A stretch of DNA of 64,000 nt from Azorhizobium oxalatiphilum (lineage in GTDB: Bacteria > Pseudomonadota > Alphaproteobacteria > Rhizobiales > Xanthobacteraceae): contig NZ_BMCT01000014.1 of the NCBI RefSeq assembly GCF_014635325.1, positions 26,645 through 90,644 of the forward strand, given 5' to 3'. The position numbers and the translations under genes are program-made. Below are positions 35,922 to 43,873 of this stretch, piece after piece; the stretch's first letter is position 1, and each line of letters begins with the position of its first letter. The notes under the pieces are model-generated. The model made no database searches. It saw nothing but the letters and a program-made list of their open reading frames with translations, and was not told where the DNA came from.

Positions 35922-36766
35922 CAGGCGCCCCGCTCGCTCTGGTTGACACGCACGGTGGCTTCACGCGGCGCGGCATCGCGCGGCATGGCCTCGCGGCGGA
36001 TGCGTTCGACCTCGGGGCGCAGGCGACCATCGAAATCCACCGCCAGCAGTTCCTCCGCATAGGCCTGGAACGCGGCCCATTTGTCGCTCACCCGGCGGGT
36101 GCCGCGAGACAGGGCATCGAAAGCCTGAGCCACCGGCGAACGGCCGATGGCGGCATTGGGAGGTCCGGCATCCAGCTCGCCGGCCGCATTGTGGGCCAAT
36201 GCCGTGGCGAGCCGGCGGCGACGGCGGTCCAGCGAACCACCGGCCACGTAGCCGGAGATGATACCGGCCAGCACGGCACAGACGAAGGCGGCAGCCGCTA
36301 CCTGCAACTCCATGGCCTGGAAGGCGCCGCTGAAGGCGATTGGGCTGGTGGTCACGTCCACCTGTCCGACGGCGAGGCCATCCACGCTGATGGGCGCGCT
36401 CACCGTATCAGTGCCGGTGAGGGGGCCCACAGCGCTGCGCACCTCGCGTCCGTCCGGCCCGCGCACCACGATGCGGGCGATGCCGGGGGTCTGATTCAGG
36501 GTCTGCGACAGATAGGCCTCGACGCCGGGGATGAGCTTCAGCGGAATGCCGTAGCGCGCCGCCTTCTCGAACTGGGTGGACAGCGAGCGGGCGAGCGAGC
36601 CGCCGATGACGGACACGTCCCGGCGCGCGGCGTTTTCAACATTGGCCTTGAATTCCGCCACCAGCAGCATGCCACCCCCGCCGCCCACCAGAAGGGTGAC
36701 GAGGAAGGCGAACAGGCCGGTAGCCAGCCGTGCGCGGCCGCGCACGGGGCCGTCAGATGCTGTCAT
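35921..36766 (-). CDS. Small two-TM sensor-like protein B
   Basis: The protein has 281 residues: TM1 (17-37), a periplasmic domain of about 115 residues containing GIPLKLIPGVEAYLSQ and IVVRGPDGREV, TM2 (155-176), and a charged HAMP-like cytosolic tail (177-281). It lacks any kinase, phosphatase or cyclase domain. By eye, residues 50-115 resemble residues 40-100 of the MFS-fused protein at 38321. The stop/start overlap with the PP2C is 1 base (TGATG) and its start overlaps the end of sensor A by 14 bases, so A-B-PP2C form one operon. ATG 36766 is preferred over 36889. Confidence 0.75.
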   Translation of the reverse strand: MTASDGPVRGRARLATGLFAFLVTLLVGGGGGMLLVAEFKANVENAARRDVSVIGGSLARSLSTQFEKAARYGIPLKLIPGVEAYLSQTLNQTPGIARIVVRGPDGREVRSAVGPLTGTDTVSAPISVDGLAVGQVDVTTSPIAFSGAFQAMELQVAAAAFVCAVLAGIISGYVAGGSLDRRRRRLATALAHNAAGELDAGPPNAAIGRSPVAQAFDALSRGTRRVSDKWAAFQAYAEELLAVDFDGRLRPEVERIRREAMPRDAAPREATVRVNQSERGA

Positions 36767-37499
36767 CGAGGGCCTCCAGCTGCTTGAGGCCGGCGTCGAT
36801 GCGTTCCTCGCTGCGAATCCAGGTGCGGCGGGCCTGCACGGAGAGCTGGGTGAGGCCCGGTGCTGGTGCCTGCGGGTTCTCCTCACCACGCAGGATGCGC
36901 GTCACCCGCCGGAACGGGCTGGTCATCACCGCAGCGAAGGCCAGGACAAGGCCGATAGCCACCGCGATGGCGGCGACGATGAAAGCCAGTGTTCGCCCGG
37001 AGAGGTCGAACAGCAGGCGTTCGTTGCGTGCCACCCCTTCACTGTCGGTGACGGAGACGGCGACCCCGCCGGCAAAGCCGAGGTCGTTGTCAAAGCGGGT
37101 GAGATAGATGATTTCGCCGTTGCCCGGCACCGACCAGATGCCGTCACTGCGAATCTGGGCCATCCAGGGGGCGGGGACATCCTCGCCCACGGCGCCACGG
37201 TCGGTGCTGTAGACGGAGCGGCCCTGGCTGTTGAACACGTCGATGGCCTGCACGGAGGGATCGGCGCCGGTCTCGCGCTCGATGCGGGCCTGCAAGGCGG
37301 ACAGTTGGTCCAGCGTCAGACCGATGGCGAGATTCGCTTCGGTGGCGCCGCGCAGGCTGCCGAGCAGGTGTGACACCCGGGCGCGCTCGATTTCCGCGGC
37401 GACCTTCTGGCTCGCGACAAAGGCTCCCGCGGCAACCGCCAACAGGGTTGCGAGCAGGGCAATGGCGAGGACCAGGGCAAGGCGACTGACGAAAGTCAT
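36753..37499 (-). CDS. Small two-TM sensor-like protein A
   Basis: The protein has 248 residues: TM1 (about 5-28), a periplasmic domain (30-168) with DPSVQAIDVFNSQGR and STDRGAVGED, TM2 (171-192), and a short cytosolic HAMP-like tail. Its core (59-107) closely resembles residues 60-108 of the divergent gene at 37659 (DPAVRAIDV, DERGRVLFSSD, VGRD). First gene of the leftward operon; 159 bases separate it from the rightward operon. Confidence 0.75.
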   Translation of the reverse strand: MTFVSRLALVLAIALLATLLAVAAGAFVASQKVAAEIERARVSHLLGSLRGATEANLAIGLTLDQLSALQARIERETGADPSVQAIDVFNSQGRSVYSTDRGAVGEDVPAPWMAQIRSDGIWSVPGNGEIIYLTRFDNDLGFAGGVAVSVTDSEGVARNERLLFDLSGRTLAFIVAAIAVAIGLVLAFAAVMTSPFRRVTRILRGEENPQAPAPGLTQLSVQARRTWIRSEERIDAGLKQLEALDDSI

Positions 37500-37658
37500 G
37501 ATCAGACAATATTAGGCGGGCAGGGCGGACGTTAACGGCCCGTGTCACCGCTAACCAGAGCAAAAACCGGCCGCAAGAGAAAAATCATCTGCGCACCAAT
37601 GTGCTTTTCATCGTAACTGGCGCCTGACACAGTGGGACGCCCGCCGAGCCTCGCCGAT

Positions 37659-38321
37659 ATGACCCGTACGACCGTTGTCCTCATCTCGCTGTTCGCCATG
37701 ATCGCCGCCGCCTGCGTGGCGTTTGGCGCTTATTTCGCTTACGCGACGCTGCTGACCGCCAACCGGACAGCGGTTGAAGCGCGCTTTGCCATCACCGCGC
37801 AGCGCATCAGCTCCACGGGCGAACTGGCCAGCAGCCTCGGTATCGCGCTGGCCGCCCAGCAGACGCTGACCGAGCTGGTGCGCCGGGAAGCGCGAATCGA
37901 TCCTGCCGTCCGCGCCATCGACGTGACCGACGAGCGCGGCCGGGTGCTGTTCAGCTCGGATCCTGCCCGCGTCGGGCGCGACGAAATGGCCCGGCCGCCC
38001 GACAGCGTGTCGCGTGTCATGGAAAATGACCTCGAAGCCCGCATCGGCCGGGTGATCGTTCATTACGATCCGGTGATTCTCGCCCAGGGCGCGAAGGCGC
38101 TGGCCGACGACCTGCGGGCCATCGCCATCCCGACGCTGGCGGCGGCGGCGGTGGCCACCATCGCCGTGGGGCTTCTGCTGGCCGCCGCTCTGCGCCGCTC
38201 GCTGCGGCGGGCGGCAGATCCGAACCAGTGGCCGGAGGCCGCCCGGGCGGCCCTTGCCAGTGTGGATGCCGCCCATGCCGCCGCCCTCACGGGCCATGCC
38301 AGCGCCAACCGGGGATTCTGA
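37659..38321 (+). CDS. Small two-TM sensor-like protein C
   Basis: The protein has 220 residues: TM1 (about 4-29), a periplasmic domain (30-155), TM2 (158-178), and a cytosolic Arg/Ala-rich tail. The domain is the paralogue of sensor A on the other strand. It has no output domain. The start is ATG 37659; an in-frame GTG 27 bases upstream is less likely. It overlaps the MFS fusion by 1 base (TGATG), indicating coupled translation, perhaps as obligatory partners. Confidence 0.75.
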   Translation: MTRTTVVLISLFAMIAAACVAFGAYFAYATLLTANRTAVEARFAITAQRISSTGELASSLGIALAAQQTLTELVRREARIDPAVRAIDVTDERGRVLFSSDPARVGRDEMARPPDSVSRVMENDLEARIGRVIVHYDPVILAQGAKALADDLRAIAIPTLAAAAVATIAVGLLLAAALRRSLRRAADPNQWPEAARAALASVDAAHAAALTGHASANRGF

Positions 38322-40279
38322 TGATCGGGCTGCGGGGCGGCATATCGGCCGCGATCATCGTCATTCTGTGCGTGGCGCTCGGCATGATCGGCTGGGGCGC
38401 GCAACGGGCGGCGGTGCGTACCATCGTTCCCACCATCCTCGCCAAGGCTGAATCCGTGGGCCGCTCTGCTGCCGCGCTGGTCGAGACGGCGGTGGAGGCG
38501 GGTATTCCGCCGGAGAAGCTGGCCGGGGTGCCGGCCTATTTCGATGATCTGCGCCTTCAGAATGCGGAACTGGCCGACATCAGGCTGGTGCGCGGCAACG
38601 AGGTGCTGTTCCGCTCCGGCTCGGCACAGGATGTGAACTGGCCGCAGGTACGGGTGCCTGTGACGCTGGATACCGGCGCCACCGTCGCCGACGTGGTGAT
38701 CTATATCGACCCGTCTTCCATCAACGCGCAGGTGGCGGCGGTGCTGATCGACGTCGCCTTCATCGGTGTGGTGGCGCTGCTGATTGCGCTGGAACTGGTG
38801 GCGCTGGTGGTGGGCGCGCGGGCGGTGAGCGTGCTGGCCGGTGTCGAAGCCCGGATCCGCGATCTGGCGCGCGGGCGGCTGGTGCGCCACGACGTCATCG
38901 CCGCCGACCGGCTGGTGGCGCCCATCGACCGGCAGCTCGACGCGCTCGCCACCCGCCATGCCTTTGCCCGCGCCGAGGCGCAGCGGCAGGGGGATGCGCA
39001 TGCGCTGGAGGCTCTCGATGCCGTGGCGTCGAAGACCGGGCTCGGTGCGGTCCATATCGTCGGCAACCAGGCCGCGGCGGTGGTGCGCCCGGCGCTGTTC
39101 CTGTTCATGCTGGCAGAGGAACTCACCCGCCCGTTCCTGCCGCGCTACGTGCAGATGCTGGCCTCGCCCAGTCTGCCCTTCGGCCCGGATATCGCCATCA
39201 GCCTGCCCATCGTCGCCTTCATGGCGGCTGTGGCGCTTTGCCAGCTGCCGTTCGCGGCCCTGTCCGAGCGTATCGGGCGGCGCAACGGTTTCATGGCGGG
39301 TGCGGCGCTGGCGGCCTGCGGCTATGTCCTGTCCGCGCTGACCGGCAACTATTTCCTCTTCCTCGCCGCCCGCGCACTGTCGGCGGTGGGCTATGCGCTG
39401 GTGTTCGTCTCCGCGCAGGGCCATGTGGTGGACCGTTCCGCCCCCCATGAGCGGGCGGAGGGGCTGGCGGTGTTCGTGCGGGCGATCATGGTGGCGGCGC
39501 TGTGCGGGCCGCCCATCGGCGGCGTGATCAGCGACCGGCTGGGAGGCGAGGTGGCCTTCCTGTTCTCCGCCGGTCTTGCCGGTCTTGCCATGGTGCTGGC
39601 CGCCCTGAGCCTTCCTGCCTCGGAGCGCCGGGTGGGCGCGATTGGGCTGGCGCCGAGCGACCTCAAGGCGGCCATACTGGCGCCGCGCCTCGCCGCGCTG
39701 CTGTTCGGCTGCGCCTTCCCGGCCAAGTTCATCCTGGCCGCCTTCTGCTTCTATCTGATCCCGGTGGAGCTGCAGCGCGAGGGCTTCTCCTCGGCGGCGG
39801 TGGGCCGGCTGCAGATGATCTATCCGGTCATCATGGTGCTGGCGGTGCCGCTGTTCGCCGCGCTGGCGGATCGCTTCTCGGCACGCTCCGGCTTCGTGGC
39901 GGCGGGCGGTCTGCTGGCGGGGGCGGGGGCGCTTTTGGTTGCTTTCGGCACCTCGCCGGTGACCCTGGCTGCCGTGCTGGCGGTGCTGGGGATTGGGCAG
40001 GCCATGTCCATCGCCCCCCAGTCGGCTCTGGTGGCCGACAGTGCCCGCCATGTGCCGGGCGGGCGCTCGGCCGCCGTGCTCGGCCTGTTCCGGCTGGTGG
40101 AGCGCTCCGGCAATGCTGTGGGACCGGCTGCCGCGGGCTTACTTTTGGGAAGTGTAGGATTCGTAACTTCCATGATGACGGTTGGTGGCCTAGTGATCTT
40201 CGGAGCGGCGGCCTTCATCCTGTCCGGCCGGGCGGCATCCCGGCGCACATCCGTTTCCAACGAGGCGTCGGTACCATGA
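38321..40279 (+). CDS. Sensor domain fused to an MFS transporter
   Basis: The protein has 652 residues. The N-terminal part resembles sensor B: TM (8-27), periplasmic domain (28-138), TM (142-165), HAMP-like linker (166-215). A connector (216-250) leads to a 12-TM MFS carrier (about 253-640). MFS hallmarks are ALSERIGRRNGFMAG (loop 2-3) and ALADRFSARSGFVAAG. A sensory module covalently attached to an MFS carrier is rare; the protein could be a transceptor or a ligand-gated carrier. It is flanked by 1-base and 4-base overlaps in an operon with sensor C and the binding protein. Confidence 0.85.
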   Translation: MIGLRGGISAAIIVILCVALGMIGWGAQRAAVRTIVPTILAKAESVGRSAAALVETAVEAGIPPEKLAGVPAYFDDLRLQNAELADIRLVRGNEVLFRSGSAQDVNWPQVRVPVTLDTGATVADVVIYIDPSSINAQVAAVLIDVAFIGVVALLIALELVALVVGARAVSVLAGVEARIRDLARGRLVRHDVIAADRLVAPIDRQLDALATRHAFARAEAQRQGDAHALEALDAVASKTGLGAVHIVGNQAAAVVRPALFLFMLAEELTRPFLPRYVQMLASPSLPFGPDIAISLPIVAFMAAVALCQLPFAALSERIGRRNGFMAGAALAACGYVLSALTGNYFLFLAARALSAVGYALVFVSAQGHVVDRSAPHERAEGLAVFVRAIMVAALCGPPIGGVISDRLGGEVAFLFSAGLAGLAMVLAALSLPASERRVGAIGLAPSDLKAAILAPRLAALLFGCAFPAKFILAAFCFYLIPVELQREGFSSAAVGRLQMIYPVIMVLAVPLFAALADRFSARSGFVAAGGLLAGAGALLVAFGTSPVTLAAVLAVLGIGQAMSIAPQSALVADSARHVPGGRSAAVLGLFRLVERSGNAVGPAAAGLLLGSVGFVTSMMTVGGLVIFGAAAFILSGRAASRRTSVSNEASVP

Positions 40280-41298
40280 CCAAGCCCATGCTCGATCGCC
40301 GGTCCCTGCTGTCGCTCGGCCTTGGTGCCGGTGCGGCCCTGTCTCTGCCGCGCGGCGTCTTCGCCGCGCCGGACAAGACCTTCAAGATCCTGATGCTCAC
40401 CTTCCGCGGCGAGACCGAGGTGGAGCGCGGTTTCCGTGATCTGCTCGACAGCGCCGGCCTGAAGACCGAGATCGTCTCCCGCGACTGTAAGCGCGATATC
40501 ACCAACCTGCCGGGGCTGATCGCAGACCTCGACACGCTGAAGCCGGACCTGATCTACACCTGGGGCACGCCGGTGACTCTGGGCGTGGTCGGCCCCTATG
40601 ATTCCGCCGATCCGAAGTTCATCCGCAACATCCCCGTGGTGTTCGCGCTGGTGGCGGCCCCGGTGCAGGCGCGCATCGCGCCGAGCCTCGCCGAGCCCGG
40701 CCGGAACGTCACCGGTTCGGTGCATGTGGTGCCCACCGACGTGCAGATGAAGGCCATGCAGTCCTTCATGGATTTCTCCACGGTCGGCATCCTCTATTCC
40801 ACCTCCGAGCAGAATTCGGACGTGATCGTCCGCGAGGTGAAAACCTTCTGCGACGGGATCGGCGCCAAGGTGCTCGCCCGTCCCTTCAAGAATGACGCCA
40901 ACGGCCGCCCCACGGCGGAAGGCGTGGAGGAGATGGTCCGCCAGCTGCGCACCGATAAGGCGGATTGGCTCTATCTGCTGCCGGACACCTTCCTCGGCAC
41001 CATCTACGACCGGGTGACACCGGCCGCCGCAGCCGCCGGCCTGCCCACCTTCGGCGCGGCGGAACTGGCCATCCGCGAGGGCGGGGCACTGGTGGGGCTG
41101 GTCAGCCGCTATTATTCGGTGGGGCAGCTTGCCGGAACCAAGGCGGTGGAGATTCTGGTCAACGGCCGGGCGCCGGGCACCATCCCCATCGAGACGCTGA
41201 AGCGCTTCTCGCTCATCATCAACATGCGCATCGCCAAATCGCTGGGCATTTATCCGCCCATCGCCATGCTGAACTATGCCGAACTGGTCACTGGGTGA
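40276..41298 (+). CDS. Orphan PF04392-type ABC substrate-binding protein
   Basis: This 340-residue periplasmic protein has an RR-containing signal peptide (DRRSLLSLGLGAGAAL, end near residue 30, VFAA). Its two-lobe fold resembles the ABC_sub_bind / TrpX family (DTLKPDLIYTWGTPVT, VFALVAAP, EPGRNVTG, GLVSRYYSVGQLAG). No cognate permease or ATPase lies nearby. Family members bind aromatic amino acids or other small ligands. Its ATG overlaps the MFS stop by 4 bases. It may present a ligand to the sensor domains next door. Confidence 0.85.
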   Translation: MTKPMLDRRSLLSLGLGAGAALSLPRGVFAAPDKTFKILMLTFRGETEVERGFRDLLDSAGLKTEIVSRDCKRDITNLPGLIADLDTLKPDLIYTWGTPVTLGVVGPYDSADPKFIRNIPVVFALVAAPVQARIAPSLAEPGRNVTGSVHVVPTDVQMKAMQSFMDFSTVGILYSTSEQNSDVIVREVKTFCDGIGAKVLARPFKNDANGRPTAEGVEEMVRQLRTDKADWLYLLPDTFLGTIYDRVTPAAAAAGLPTFGAAELAIREGGALVGLVSRYYSVGQLAGTKAVEILVNGRAPGTIPIETLKRFSLIINMRIAKSLGIYPPIAMLNYAELVTG

Positions 41299-41308
41299 GC
41301 ATCGTCCC

Positions 41309-41974
41309 ATGAGTTCAGCCCCGGCCGATCGGCCTCTCGACTGGCGGGCGCTCGTCCCGGCCGATCTCGACATCATCTACGCCCTGCACCGCGCCGCGAT
41401 CGGCGAGGCGATCCGGCCGGAGGTGGTGAAGCCGGAGAGCCGCGACTTCTTCGCCGGGATTCTCGACGGGCGTGGCCAGATGCAAGGTGTGTTCGATGCC
41501 GGCGAACTGGTGGCCTATGGCGTGCTCCAGCGCGACCTGCCTGCCTATGACGATCCTCGCCCGCATATCGGGGCCCCCGCCGACGCAAGCGTGGCCAAGC
41601 TGGCCGGCGCCTCGGTGGCGTCCGCCTATCGGGGCCGGGGGCTGCAGCGAGCGCTGATCGCCGCTCGCGTGGGGCTTGCCCGCCCCGGCGATATCCTGTT
41701 TGCCACTTCGGCCCCGGCCAATCCGGCCAGCTGGATCAATCTTCTTGCGGAAGGTTTCGCCATTCGGGCGCTGGTGCCTTATTACGGAGGGCATCTGCGC
41801 TATCTGATGGTCCGCGATGGAAGCAGTATCGTGCCGGAAGCGACCCGGCTGGTGCTGCCCGATGATAGCGGGCAACAGATGGCGCTGCTGGCGGACGGAT
41901 GGTGGGGTACCGCCGCCCGGCATGGGGATGAAGGGGCAGCGATTCTCTATGTATCCGGTCAACGAGGGACTTGA
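41309..41974 (+). CDS. GNAT-family acetyltransferase
   Basis: The protein has 221 residues with GNAT motif A, VASAYRGRGLQRALI, which binds acetyl-CoA pyrophosphate. The C-terminal part contains an extended strand region (AIRALVPYYGGHLRYLM). The acceptor is unknown. The start at 41309 follows the binding-protein stop by 10 bases; the alanine racemase start lies 26 bases before this gene's stop. Given the neighbour, acetylation of an amino acid or amino sugar is possible, but not shown. Confidence 0.78.
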   Translation: MSSAPADRPLDWRALVPADLDIIYALHRAAIGEAIRPEVVKPESRDFFAGILDGRGQMQGVFDAGELVAYGVLQRDLPAYDDPRPHIGAPADASVAKLAGASVASAYRGRGLQRALIAARVGLARPGDILFATSAPANPASWINLLAEGFAIRALVPYYGGHLRYLMVRDGSSIVPEATRLVLPDDSGQQMALLADGWWGTAARHGDEGAAILYVSGQRGT

Positions 41975-43136
41975 GGCGGTCAGTGACCGGACGGTGCTCG
42001 AGATCGATCTCGGGGCGATACGCCGCAACTGGCGGATGGTGCGGGACACCTTTACGGGCCACTCCGTCGGCGCCGTGGTCAAGCAGGATGCGTATGGCTT
42101 CGGGGCTTCCCGCATCGTGCCGTTGCTGGCCTCCCTGGGCTGCCGCGACTTCTGGGTGGTGAGTTTCGAGGAGGGCCTCGAAATCCGGGCCCTGTTGCCG
42201 GAAGCCCGCGTCTTCGTACTGCATGGTCTTGCCGGTGCACCCGTCGCCGAGTTCCGCGCCAACGCTCTGGTTCCGGTGCTGGTGGATGCGGCCGAGCTGC
42301 CGATGGCGCGCGCCGAAGCCGCCCGACGCGGCCCGTTCGACGTGGCGCTGCAATTCGACACCGGCCTGACGCGGCTCGGCCTGACGCTGGGCGACGTGCG
42401 GCGGTTGCGCGATGAGGCGGATGCCTTCGCCGGCCTCAGGGTGGCAGCCTATGTGACCCATCTCGCACGCTTCGCCGATCCATTCGCCCATCGCAATGTC
42501 CAGCAGTGGCGGCGGTTCCGGTCCTGGTCCTCCGTTCTGCCGGCGGCCCCCCTGAGCTTCTGCGCCTCAGCCGGCGTGTTCGGTGACAGCAGCCGGCACT
42601 GCGCGCTCGCCCGCGTGGGCAGCGCCATCTATGGCGTGGAAACCACGCCCGCCCGGCCGCAGCCCATCACCTTCGCCGCGCGCCTCACCGCCCCCATCCT
42701 GCGGGTGATGGATGTGCGGGCGGGAGTCGAGGTGGGCTATGGCGGCGTCTACCGCACGCCGCGCCCTAGTCGGCTGGCCCATGTGGCGGCGGGTTATGGC
42801 GACGGCATTCCCTTCTCGTTTCGCCATCAGGCCCATGTCCGGATTGGCGGTCGGCCGGCGCCCATCGTCGGCGGCGTCGCAATGAATCTCATGACCGTGG
42901 ACGTGACCCATCTGCCGGAGGGCAGCGTCCGTCCCGGTGCCCGGGTGGAGTTTTATGGGCCGGATGCGCCGGTGGATCGGCTGGCGGCGGCGGCAGGCAT
43001 CGCCCCCAACGCGCTGATGGTGCCGACCGCCCATCGCGCACACCGCATCTATCGTGACAGCGAGGCGACGCCGGTCGCCCGGCCGGCTGGGCACGGCGTG
43101 CTGGAGCAGGGGAAAGCGGCGGGGGACGCGGCGTGA
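41949..43136 (+). CDS. Alanine racemase-family PLP enzyme
   Basis: This 395-residue fold-type III PLP enzyme has an N-terminal TIM barrel with the PLP-lysine motif AVVKQDAYGFG (Lys near residue 39), and LARVGSAIYGVE near the phosphate-binding region. The C-terminal beta domain holds GYGDGIPFSF and GGVAMNLMTVDVT. Where ordinary alanine racemases have roughly GRVSMDQ, this enzyme has Gly, Ala and Asn at the corresponding positions, so substrate or rate may differ. The catalytic Tyr candidate is in VGYGGVY. Its start overlaps the acetyltransferase by 26 bases. It could supply D-alanine or another D-amino acid. Confidence 0.85.
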   Translation: MYPVNEGLEAVSDRTVLEIDLGAIRRNWRMVRDTFTGHSVGAVVKQDAYGFGASRIVPLLASLGCRDFWVVSFEEGLEIRALLPEARVFVLHGLAGAPVAEFRANALVPVLVDAAELPMARAEAARRGPFDVALQFDTGLTRLGLTLGDVRRLRDEADAFAGLRVAAYVTHLARFADPFAHRNVQQWRRFRSWSSVLPAAPLSFCASAGVFGDSSRHCALARVGSAIYGVETTPARPQPITFAARLTAPILRVMDVRAGVEVGYGGVYRTPRPSRLAHVAAGYGDGIPFSFRHQAHVRIGGRPAPIVGGVAMNLMTVDVTHLPEGSVRPGARVEFYGPDAPVDRLAAAAGIAPNALMVPTAHRAHRIYRDSEATPVARPAGHGVLEQGKAAGDAA

Positions 43137-43342
43137 GGTGCGGCCTGCCGGAGGGCAAGGCGGCAGGTTGTGGGTGGGCTCCTCTCTCCTTTGCCGGCGG
43201 GCAAAAGACCGATATAGCTTGCCTGTCCCGTGGCGCGCGTTCGCTCCCGGGCGGGTACAGCGCGTTGTGGTTCGGGGGAGGCTTACATGCTGACGTCGCG
43301 GCGTTGCGCCGGGCTGCGTCCCGCCGGGCGGGTTGAGGCGCC

Positions 43343-43792
43343 ATGATCCCACCGCACGATCTCACCCCCACCGACAGCGTGGATGTGGACGCCTCCATCG
43401 AGGACCTGCCCCGTGTCGCGGAATGGCTCGCCGGCCTTGCCGAGCGCGATGGCTGGACCGACCGCATGCGTTTCGGGCTAGACCTCAGCCTGGAGGAAGC
43501 GCTCACCAACGTCATTTCCTACGGCTTCGAGGGGCTGCCGCAGGCGCCCCGCATCCGGGTCGATTATTTCCGCCTGCCGGAGGGCCATGCGGGCCTGCGC
43601 ATCGTGGACAATGGCATCGCCTTCGATCCCCTGTCCGTGGCCGAGCCGGAAGTGGCGGAGTCGGTCGATAGCGCCCGCATCGGTGGCCACGGCGTGCAGC
43701 TCATGCGGCACTTCCTGACCGATCTGGCCTATGAGCGGGCCGGCGACGTCAATCTGTTCACGCTGGTGGCTGCGCCGATGGGCGAGGACTAG
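43343..43792 (+). CDS. RsbW-type ATPase (anti-sigma/switch kinase)
   Basis: This 149-residue GHKL ATPase has an N-box EEALTNVISYGF (Glu52, Asn56), a G1 box DNGIAFDP (89-96) and a G2 box GGHGVQLM (114-121). It resembles RsbW/SpoIIAB kinases that phosphorylate a STAS antagonist and bind a target such as a sigma factor. ATG 43343 follows a GAGG ribosome-binding site. It lies 206 bases after the racemase, so may have its own promoter. Confidence 0.88.
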   Translation: MIPPHDLTPTDSVDVDASIEDLPRVAEWLAGLAERDGWTDRMRFGLDLSLEEALTNVISYGFEGLPQAPRIRVDYFRLPEGHAGLRIVDNGIAFDPLSVAEPEVAESVDSARIGGHGVQLMRHFLTDLAYERAGDVNLFTLVAAPMGED

Positions 43793-43873
43793 AGCCGGCT
43801 GTCACCCAACTGTCATGCTGCGTGCCTATCGCTCGCAGTCGTGGTGCCCGTCTTCTCGTGAGTTCCTGAAAAC

